From contig DAOVXM010000156.1 of assembly GCA_030636125.1 (NCBI GenBank), positions 1-6,491 of the forward strand: DNA of 6,491 nucleotides, in the 5' to 3' direction. This document shows positions 1-4,826 of the stretch, piece after piece. The notes below the pieces were generated by a model. That model saw only the letters and a program-made list of their open reading frames with translations, was not told the DNA's origin and made no database searches. Position 1 is the stretch's first letter. Each line of letters opens with the position of its first letter. The translations under genes and the position numbers were made by a program. This stretch comes from Chloroflexota bacterium. GTDB lineage: Bacteria; Chloroflexota; Anaerolineae; Anaerolineales; UBA4823.

Positions 1-1
1 C

Positions 2-91
2 TACTACTTTTGGTATAAACTTGAATTTACAGAAAGAATGATACACCTACTCCGTATTCTTATAATCGTGTTTCTTTTGCTATCCAGTTAG
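2..91 (+). CDS. Possible C-terminal tail of a membrane protein (partial, runs off the left edge)
   Basis: One frame is open from base 2 to a TAG at 89-91 and encodes 29 residues. It begins with an aromatic, mixed-charge stretch (YYFWYKLEFTER) and ends in a strongly hydrophobic run (LLRILIIVFLLLSS), as the last membrane helix of a membrane protein might. The segment is too short to identify, no start codon is visible, and an open stretch of this length can occur by chance in AT-rich DNA. The 87 bases between this stop and the next gene contain a good -10 box, so transcription would restart after it. No terminator is evident. Low confidence. Confidence 0.25.
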   Translation, partial: YYFWYKLEFTERMIHLLRILIIVFLLLSS

Positions 92-113
92 CAGTAAGAT
101 GCATAAAGTGGAA

Positions 114-119
114 TATAAT
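114..119 (+). promoter_or_regulatory. Candidate -10 box upstream of the flavoprotein gene
   Basis: A perfect TATAAT lies 59 bases before the TTG start at 179, in the only gap before the first plus-strand gene. No convincing -35 box sits 16-18 bases upstream (the region around 90-97 is a poor match). A second perfect TATAAT occurs at 61-66, also without a good -35 and inside the possible upstream reading frame. The downstream copy is the better candidate by position, but this is a suggestion only. Confidence 0.3.
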
Positions 120-165
120 GCTTTAGAATCCTTTTTGGGAGCAGCATAATTCTATGGAGTTAATC

Positions 166-176
166 GGGAGGGAGAG
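166..176 (+). promoter_or_regulatory. Strong ribosome binding site deciding a TTG start
   Basis: A purine-rich GGGAGGGAGAG lies directly before the TTG at 179, with the GGAGG core about 7 bases from the start codon. It supports TTG initiation for the flavoprotein, where no ATG is available at the right place in frame. Confidence 0.7.
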
Positions 177-178
177 CC

Positions 179-1273
179 TTGATAAAACCTGAAAACACTC
201 AATCCTTGGCTTCCGCTGAGGTAGCTATAGTTGGAGCAGGTCCAATAGGTTTAGAGATGGCAGCAGCCCTCAAAGGGGCAGGTGTTGATTATCTACACTT
301 AGAGGCGCGTCAAATTGGTTACACGATAACCTGGTGGCCACGAGAAACTCATTTCTTCAGTACAACTGAGCGCATCGAAATCGCCGGAATCCCGTTACAG
401 AACACAAGCCAACAACGCGCAACCGGTGAGGAATATTTGGCCTACCTGAGAAGTGTGGTGGAACAGCTCGATTTACAGGTCAACACCTATGAAACGGTGA
501 TCGATATCCAGCGACAGGAGGGTGGGTTTGTGCTGCGAACAAAAACTCACACCGGCGAGCGGAACTATTCCTGCCATAAGTTGATCTTAGCAATCGGAGA
601 TATGCACGCGCCGAATATGCTGGGAATACCTGGGGAGGATCTGCCCCATGTCAGCCACTACTTTGAAGATCCGCATAAATATTTCCGCAAGAAACTGCTA
701 ATCGTCGGGGGGCGCAATTCAGCGGTGGAGGCTGCGGTACGTTGTTGGCGGGTCGGTAGCCAGGTCAGTATAAGTTACCGGCGAGCAACGTTCGATACGG
801 AGACTGTCAAGGACCAGATTTTGCCGGATGTCCTCACCCAAATAGAGTTTGGAAATATCGGTTTCTACCCTGAGACCATACCGGTAGAGATCACTCTCGA
901 AAAAGTGATTTTGGCGAAGGTTCGCGGTAGCGAGAGGGAAGGGGAATGTATTGAATTGCCGGTGGATTTCGTACTGCTCAACACCGGTTTTGTGCAAAAT
1001 CCACGCTTATTCGAAATGGCGGGAGTGAACCTTGTGGGCGAGCATCGTGCCCCAGCGTTCAACCCTGAGACGATGGAAACCAATGTGCCGGGGTTATTCC
1101 TGGTGGGGACGACGGCGGCTGGAACGCAGAAGCGCTATCGGCTGTTCATTGAGAATTGCCACGTGCATGTTGGGAAGGTTCTCTATGCACTGACTGGCAG
1201 GTGGCCTGAGAAACTAGGCACCATCCCTGAACGCCAATACGAACCACCATTTGAGTATATTCAAGCCAACTAA
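179..1273 (+). CDS. YpdA-like FAD/NAD(P)-dependent oxidoreductase
   Basis: A 364-residue cytosolic flavoprotein of the two-dinucleotide-binding-domain type. An FAD Rossmann motif GAGPIG is at residues 19-24. An ATG-like strand ([10 protein letters not shown]) is near 137-146, followed by [12 protein letters not shown] (151-162). The second, NAD(P)-binding, Rossmann motif [10 protein letters not shown] is at 177-186, and a closing FAD-contact segment [12 protein letters not shown] is near 304-315. The [14 protein letters not shown] stretch (59-72) and the GG-x-NSAVEAA motif closely resemble YpdA, the NADPH-dependent bacillithiol disulfide reductase of Firmicutes. Like YpdA it has no CxxC redox pair, so it is not a classical thioredoxin reductase. 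The substrate cannot be read from sequence: Chloroflexota are not known bacillithiol makers, so a different low-molecular-weight disulfide or a ferredoxin-type partner is possible. The TTG start is chosen because of the strong ribosome binding site just upstream. The M23 gene follows after 6-36 bases, suggesting co-transcription. Confidence 0.85.
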   Translation: MIKPENTQSLASAEVAIVGAGPIGLEMAAALKGAGVDYLHLEARQIGYTITWWPRETHFFSTTERIEIAGIPLQNTSQQRATGEEYLAYLRSVVEQLDLQVNTYETVIDIQRQEGGFVLRTKTHTGERNYSCHKLILAIGDMHAPNMLGIPGEDLPHVSHYFEDPHKYFRKKLLIVGGRNSAVEAAVRCWRVGSQVSISYRRATFDTETVKDQILPDVLTQIEFGNIGFYPETIPVEITLEKVILAKVRGSEREGECIELPVDFVLLNTGFVQNPRLFEMAGVNLVGEHRAPAFNPETMETNVPGLFLVGTTAAGTQKRYRLFIENCHVHVGKVLYALTGRWPEKLGTIPERQYEPPFEYIQAN

Positions 1274-1279
1274 ACTGAA

Positions 1280-2200
1280 GTGATACCAATCGTTTGCCGG
1301 GAAGAGTACTTGTTTAAGGGCATTACAAGTACGTTGCGATTATACTGGATGGTCTTCATCCTCATCTTTGTTGCTGCTTGCAGTGTGCAAAATGAAAAAG
1401 TAAGCACTTCAACACCAACCAATCCCTTACCAACAGAGACGATTCAATTGTCTTCATCGCCGATCCCCCAACCTTCTTTGACGCCGACCGAGACTGTAAT
1501 CCCAAAAACTCCAACAGAAGTACCAGTAAAACAAGTATGTTCGCCATTCGAGGGCATTGCACTCAGTGAACTTCCAGAGACAGTTGTCAATCCTTATCAT
1601 CCACCTCCTTCAGGCTCAGATGATCCGCACCAAGGCGTAGATTTCGCTTACCGTCTCAACGGGGATTCAATCGCTCTGGAAGGATTGCCTGTGGGGGCAG
1701 TCTTGGAAGGTGAAGTGGTGACCGTACTTAATGATCGCTTTCCTTATGGAAATGCCATTATGATAGAAACCTCGCTGGATGATCTTGCCGGTGATTCCAT
1801 TGCTCAACTACAAATCCCAACGCCCGCACCAACACGTAGCCCTCATCCTGCGCTTACCTGCCCCATGGAAGACTTATCATCCGCATGGCATGCAGAGAAA
1901 CGTTCGCTATACCTGCTCTACGCCCATCTCCAGGAGCCAGTGCCCTATGAGCCAGGTGAGAAGATTGTTTGTGGGCAGATGTTAGGGGCAACAGGCAGTA
2001 CCGGTAATGCTCTCAACCCTCATTTGCATCTTGAAGTAAGGGTGGGACCTTCCGGGGCACAGTTTCCAAGTATGGCACATTATGATACGAGTGCTACTGA
2101 GGATGAAATGGCTTATTACTGCACTTGGCGTGTGAGTGAACTATTCCAATTACTGGACCCAATGCGTTTATTGGACTCAAATCCACTGCATAAAGATTGA
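1280..2200 (+). CDS. M23-family (LytM/NlpD-like) metallopeptidase lipoprotein
   Basis: A secreted, lipid-anchored peptidoglycan endopeptidase or a related cell-wall protein. With the GTG at 1280 it is 306 residues. Basic residues (K13, R20) precede a hydrophobic run and a lipobox VAAC ending at Cys34, predicting signal peptidase II processing. A Thr/Pro/Ser-rich stalk follows (about 42-84). The catalytic domain carries HQGVD (H117, D121), YAHL (H216) and HLHLEVR (H248, H250), which are the zinc ligands and catalytic histidines of active M23 peptidases, so the enzyme looks functional. A second Pro/Thr-rich insert (about 173-200) interrupts the domain between the NAIMIETS strand and the YAHL strand. 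The start is uncertain: TTG at 1310 is preceded at short spacing by GGGAAGAG and gives a more usual signal peptide, and ATG at 1349 lies inside the hydrophobic run and is less likely. It follows the flavoprotein closely. The stop is TGA. Confidence 0.85.
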   Translation: MIPIVCREEYLFKGITSTLRLYWMVFILIFVAACSVQNEKVSTSTPTNPLPTETIQLSSSPIPQPSLTPTETVIPKTPTEVPVKQVCSPFEGIALSELPETVVNPYHPPPSGSDDPHQGVDFAYRLNGDSIALEGLPVGAVLEGEVVTVLNDRFPYGNAIMIETSLDDLAGDSIAQLQIPTPAPTRSPHPALTCPMEDLSSAWHAEKRSLYLLYAHLQEPVPYEPGEKIVCGQMLGATGSTGNALNPHLHLEVRVGPSGAQFPSMAHYDTSATEDEMAYYCTWRVSELFQLLDPMRLLDSNPLHKD

Positions 2201-2225
2201 AAATGAATTTAATTTCGTGTATACT
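2197..2225 (+). promoter_or_regulatory. Sigma70-type promoter for the LiaF-like gene
   Basis: TTGAAA (2197-2202) and TATACT (2220-2225) are each one base off consensus and separated by the ideal 17 bases. The -35 box overlaps the TGA stop of the M23 gene. Transcription would begin near 2232, which leaves a short leader before the ATG at 2279 and would put the alternative ATG at 2240 almost at the 5' end of the message. Confidence 0.6.
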
Positions 2226-2267
2226 GTGTCTGGAGGGTAATGAATGGTTTGAGTACCAAGATTATCT

Positions 2268-2276
2268 GGGAGGGAA
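2268..2276 (+). promoter_or_regulatory. Ribosome binding site selecting the ATG at 2279
   Basis: GGGAGGGAA with its GGAGG core 5 bases before ATG 2279. An earlier in-frame ATG (2240) also has a GGAGGG (2232-2237), but only 2 bases away, which is too close for good initiation. Confidence 0.6.
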
Positions 2277-2278
2277 TC

Positions 2279-2737
2279 ATGCCTGACGAGAAATTTGAGG
2301 AGAAAGAGCTTGAAAAGCGAGAAGAGAAATCACCGGAGGAAAAGAGTTGGGAGGAGAAGTGGCAACGTGATCCGATAAATACGGTTGCATGGGCTGCCAT
2401 CTTCATTTGGGCAGGCTTAGTATTGTTAGCAGACAATCTTGGCTTGTTCAATCCATTGCGGGAGCTTGGTAGCGAAGTGTCTGGACTGAGATTTTTGGCT
2501 GATTTGCAAGTCTGGCCGCTAATTTTTATAGGCGCTGGTGTGATCATCCTGATCGAGATTTTAGTCAGGTTGCTAATGCCGGAATATCGCAAGCCGATTG
2601 GTGGAACACTGATCTTTGGGCTAATCTTGATCGGGATTGGGTTGGGAGATCTTTTTGGTTGGGTCGTTATTTGGGCGCTGATATTAATAGGTATAGGTTT
2701 ATCTATAATTTTACGAGGTGTGACGAGTAACCGCTAA
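2279..2737 (+). CDS. LiaF/DUF5668-like small integral membrane protein
   Basis: A 152-residue membrane protein with a highly charged, Glu/Lys-rich cytoplasmic N-terminus (residues 2-31, likely helical) and four hydrophobic segments at about 35-53, 78-98, 107-123 and 126-145. The pairing of a helix followed by LLADNLGLFNPL with a later VWPLIFIGAGVIILIE segment is typical of the LiaI/LiaF-like transmembrane region (DUF5668). In LiaF proteins that region accompanies a soluble domain controlling envelope-stress signalling. Here the soluble C-terminal domain is absent, so only membrane topology and family resemblance can be claimed. The ATG at 2279 is preferred over the in-frame ATG at 2240, which would add 13 residues, because of the ribosome binding site and the predicted transcription start. 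It has its own promoter and ends 13 bases from the convergent GH3 gene. Confidence 0.7.
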   Translation: MPDEKFEEKELEKREEKSPEEKSWEEKWQRDPINTVAWAAIFIWAGLVLLADNLGLFNPLRELGSEVSGLRFLADLQVWPLIFIGAGVIILIEILVRLLMPEYRKPIGGTLIFGLILIGIGLGDLFGWVVIWALILIGIGLSIILRGVTSNR

Positions 2738-2750
2738 ACGGTGGTCAACC

Positions 2751-3895
2751 TTATAATCGCCCCAGGTTAAATGTCATGAACTCGTCCCACGCGTATCGTA
2801 AAGGTGTCGCCCAACCTTCGCGACCGATGCAGCGGAAATAGGGAGGTTCAAAGGCTCGAATCAGGTCGCCTATGCGATAACGTGGTAGGACTGGCGTTGA
2901 GACGACCAAACTTCCACTTTCACCTGGACGCATCTCGTGCAGCATTTTTACCCCTGAAGGTGTCATGATTTCAAAGAAAAATATGTCGTAATTAGGCACC
3001 CAGGCGCGCTTTCATCGCGCTGCTGTCCAAACATACCTTCAGTGGCTCCATAGATTTCTCGAATAGCGGCTGGCCCGTATAAAGCATTAAGCGAAGCCTG
3101 GTGGCTAGTGTTGATTCCCGGTGCACTACCCAGGGTCATGATCTGGATCTGCCATAGATCCTTTGGATACAGCTTGTGCTCCCGGCGTAGGTAACGTGCG
3201 AAACGAATGGCTGTAGGTAGGACACCACCAACCAGGCTGACGTTTTCACCTATGCAGGTCTCATAGGCCAGAGCAAAACGCTTTTCCCAATCACTGATGG
3301 TCTTACCCCCACCGAGCGCATCGATATCATCTTGTGCAGGGAGTGAGCGGATCGGTGTAGAGGTAGATACATGTTTGGTATAAATACCTGAGCTGTATCC
3401 ATATTCTAAGTCTTGGTCCCCGACTTTCACAGTGCCCACTACAGATGGGAAATTCAAATTCAAGTTAACCCCAGCGAACAGATCGTAACGCTGAGTGCTG
3501 GCAACGTAATTCATCATAGCCCGACCTGCGCTTATGCGAAAGCGCAGGTCAGTGGGGGTCATGGGTATAAATTTTGATTCCCCCTTTGTTGTACCACGTG
3601 TGATGGCCCATCCGATAGGCTGCTCACAAAGCAGTAAGTTTACCTCGCCGGCCATGACACGTTCGATTAGTGGCTTGTAGTCATCGTATGTGGCGATTGG
3701 AAAAGCCTGGCGGTAGTCTTCTATCGTTTCGATCTGATCTGCTTTATGCTTAACACCGTATTCCGTCTGAGCATAATCCTTGAGTAAGCGCTGTAAAACC
3801 CCTTGCTGAGCCTGGTTAGGATCTTGAATAGCATCATGCCAGGGTTGGAGCATCTGGTTCAATATCTGGGAGGCGGCTTGTGGGTCAATATTCAT
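2751..3895 (-). pseudogene. GH3 auxin-responsive-promoter family acyl-adenylating enzyme, broken by a frameshift
   Basis: Two overlapping minus-strand frames together encode one GH3-family protein. The first (3895 to about 3011, 295 residues) carries the ATP-binding motif TRGTTKGESK (99-108) and YGATEG (282-287). The second (about 3008-2751) continues with RAWVPNYDIFFFE and PRYRIGDLIR, the third adenylation motif. The frame breaks at the AG at 3010-3009, between GAA (Glu295) and CGC GCC TGG: one base is missing or two are extra. Repaired, the protein would be about 381 residues. Plant GH3 enzymes (for example JAR1) adenylate acidic hormones and join them to amino acids; the substrates of bacterial members are largely unknown. 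The repaired length is also short, because the C-terminal domain that follows the YRxGD motif in plant enzymes is almost missing, although the tail (PLRYAWDEFMTFNLGRL) looks like a natural end. The ATG at 3895 is 24 bases after the peroxiredoxin stop and lacks a clear ribosome binding site, so it is probably in the same operon. A sequencing or assembly error is as likely as real decay. Confidence 0.8.
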
Positions 3896-3919
3896 GCGAT
3901 GAAGTTAGTTATTATCTGT

Positions 3920-4681
3920 CTATACTCGCAAGCGATCCTTGAGCACTTCTGATAGTTTCTCCTCAGTGAAATCGATTACGATGGTGCCATTGATGTCAAA
4001 TGTAGGTGTGGTGCGGTAACCTCCGGTCCACTCTTCTAATTGGGCACAAGCTTGAGGAGTACCACTGATGTTCACTTCTGAATATTCGAGGTTGTGGGAT
4101 TCTAACCAGGCACGAGCTCTTCTGCAGGCTGGACACCAACTGGTGCAGTATAGCACAATACCGCCATGAGGCAACTCTTCGGATTCTGTTTGATCTTTGG
4201 CTTGTTCCTTAGTGGCTGCCTCAGGGTCAATGCGGCGCAAGACCCTTCTTACTTCCTCGTTGTCGGGTTGGTGATCTATATCGTGTATATCGATATATCG
4301 AATAATACCTTGTTTGTCTAAAACAAAAATTGCGCGCTCGGAGGAGCCTTCAGAGCGCAATATTCCATATTTTTTTGCAATATCACCGTGCGGCCAGAAA
4401 TCGCTTAGTAGTGGATAGTGAATATCACCAAGGCTTTCTGCCCATGCTTTCAAACATGGGACGTGGTCAACACTGATGCCCAGAACCTGGGCATTTAATC
4501 CCGCAAATAAAGCCAGCTCGGCTTCATAAGACGGGATCTGGCTGGTTCATATAGGAGTCCATGCTAGGGGGAAAAATGCCAGGACCACATTGGTACCCCT
4601 TAAGTGATTTAAGGTGACATCTTTATCTAGATGGCTTGGCACTGTGAAATCTGGGGTTGCTTGGCCTATATGTAATTGCAT
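3920..4681 (-). CDS. Putative selenocysteine-containing AhpE-like peroxiredoxin fused to a glutaredoxin-like domain
   Basis: Read from ATG 4681, with AAGGAGA six bases upstream, this is one frame of 254 codons ending in TAG, with a single in-frame TGA at codon 45. Residues 1-150 form a peroxiredoxin: P38-xxx-T42-xx-U45 matches the Prx motif PxxxT/SxxC with TGA in the peroxidatic cysteine position, and R116 (SSERAIFVLD) is the conserved arginine. Pro38, Thr42, residue 45 and Arg116 match the numbering of Mycobacterium AhpE. C76 (DHVPC) could be a second redox cysteine. A charged linker (about 152-170) leads to a glutaredoxin/mycoredoxin-like domain (about 173-253) with WCPAC (C183, C186) and a TTP cis-proline motif near 224-226. 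Peroxides would be reduced at U45 and the oxidised form recycled by the fused domain in the cytosol. A hairpin just after the TGA fits a bacterial SECIS. Alternatives are a nonsense mutation or a base error of TGC/TGT. If TGA is taken as stop, only a 177-residue fragment from TTG 4453 is called. Confidence 0.8.
4498..4537 (-). promoter_or_regulatory. SECIS-like hairpin downstream of the in-frame TGA
   Basis: Counting from the base after TGA on the minus strand, bases 10-15 (ATCCCG) pair perfectly with 44-49 (CGGGAT). After a 4/3-base internal loop, bases 20-27 (ATGAAGCC) pair with 33-40 (GGCTTTAT) through seven Watson-Crick pairs and one G-U. The five-base apical loop is GAGCT, beginning with G. 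The loop starts 27 bases after the TGA. Bacterial SECIS elements lie inside the coding region just after the UGA, with a small apical loop about 16-37 bases away and a G among its first two bases, and are bound by SelB. This hairpin meets all those criteria. A competing pairing, AGCCAG (4543-4538) with CTGGCT (4516-4511), is possible but has a 21-base loop. Folding energy was not computed. Confidence 0.65.
4547..4549 (-). other. In-frame TGA at the peroxidatic-cysteine codon (candidate Sec codon)
   Basis: The codon lies between Ile44 and Thr46 in FFPLAWTPI-TSQIPSYEAE. Family members have Cys here, and TGC or TGT differs from TGA by one base. The frame is open and clearly homologous on both sides, so no frameshift is needed. 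Elsewhere in the window TGA ends genes normally and TGG encodes Trp, so a general reassignment of TGA is not supported. Confidence 0.7.
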
Positions 4682-4686
4682 TGCGA

Positions 4687-4693
4687 TCTCCTT
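4687..4693 (-). promoter_or_regulatory. Ribosome binding site fixing the true start of the peroxiredoxin
   Basis: AAGGAGA on the minus strand lies six bases before ATG 4681. It is the best Shine-Dalgarno match among the minus-strand genes and shows that translation begins upstream of the TGA rather than at the internal TTG 4453. Confidence 0.75.
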
Positions 4694-4709
4694 CACAAAT
4701 ATTTCTCGT

Positions 4710-4739
4710 ATTTTACAACAATATCCCTCATATCTGCAA
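4710..4739 (-). promoter_or_regulatory. Candidate promoter of the peroxiredoxin-GH3 operon
   Basis: On the minus strand TTGCAG (4739-4734, four of six consensus bases) and TAAAAT (4715-4710, five of six) are separated by 18 bases, between the upstream terminator and the ribosome binding site. A perfect inverted repeat GCCAT-C-ATGGC (4751-4741) ends one base before the -35 box and could be a regulator site. Prediction by eye only. Confidence 0.4.
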
Positions 4740-4740
4740 T

Positions 4741-4751
4741 GCCATGATGGC
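4741..4751. repeat. Short inverted repeat next to the peroxiredoxin -35 box
   Basis: GCCAT and ATGGC flank a single central base, an exact 5-bp dyad in the 145-base gap between the two minus-strand genes. It lies directly upstream of the predicted -35 box, where an activator or repressor could bind. The arms are short and chance cannot be excluded. Confidence 0.3.
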
Positions 4752-4758
4752 TTTTCCT

Positions 4759-4790
4759 AAAAATCCATTTTTATGATTCATACAAATGGA
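4759..4790 (-). terminator. Rho-independent terminator of the L,D-transpeptidase gene
   Basis: On the minus strand TCCATTT (4790-4784) pairs with AAATGGA (4770-4764), seven pairs. The loop can close further through TATG/CATA around AAT, and TTTTT (4763-4759) follows. It begins 36 bases after the TGA stop of the upstream gene. The stem is AT-rich, but stem plus U-run are intact. It separates the transpeptidase transcript from the peroxiredoxin operon. Confidence 0.6.
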
Positions 4791-4826
4791 GGGATTATAG
4801 CTATTTGAGTTAGAGAAGGCGGAACT

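Noticed and set aside
2240..2278. Thirteen-residue N-terminal extension of the LiaF-like protein from ATG 2240
   Set aside because: Its ribosome binding site is only two bases from the ATG and the predicted transcript begins about eight bases before it. ATG 2279 has better spacing.
2730..2742. ACCG/CGGT mini-hairpin between the convergent genes as a terminator
   Set aside because: The stem is only four pairs, it overlaps the stop codon and no U-run follows on either strand. AACCT/AGGTT (2747-2768) is equally weak.
3005..3014. Programmed -1 frameshifting to explain the split GH3 gene
   Set aside because: The local sequence GATGAAAGCGCG has no X-XXY-YYZ slippery heptamer, and no known GH3 gene uses recoding. 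A base deletion or sequence error is simpler.
4451..4453. TTG 4453 as the real start of the minus-strand glutaredoxin-like gene
   Set aside because: There is no good ribosome binding site in front of it and it would start inside the peroxiredoxin fold, after DHVPC. The homologous N-terminus is encoded upstream in the same frame.
4511..4543. Alternative hairpin AGCCAG/CTGGCT after the TGA as the SECIS
   Set aside because: It is a perfect 6-bp stem but leaves a 21-base loop and is mutually exclusive with the longer 6+8-bp structure, which has a small G-leading loop as expected.
4566..4575. Possible frameshift in the peroxiredoxin at the C5/T5 run on the minus strand
   Set aside because: A careful recount gives five T and five C, which keeps ATG 4681 and the downstream domain in one frame (762 bases, 254 codons). 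Only the TGA interrupts it.
4741..4755. GCCATGATGGC followed by TTTT read as a plus-strand terminator
   Set aside because: No plus-strand gene ends here, and the arms are only 5 bp with a one-base centre, which cannot form a normal hairpin loop. It is better listed as a dyad near the promoter.
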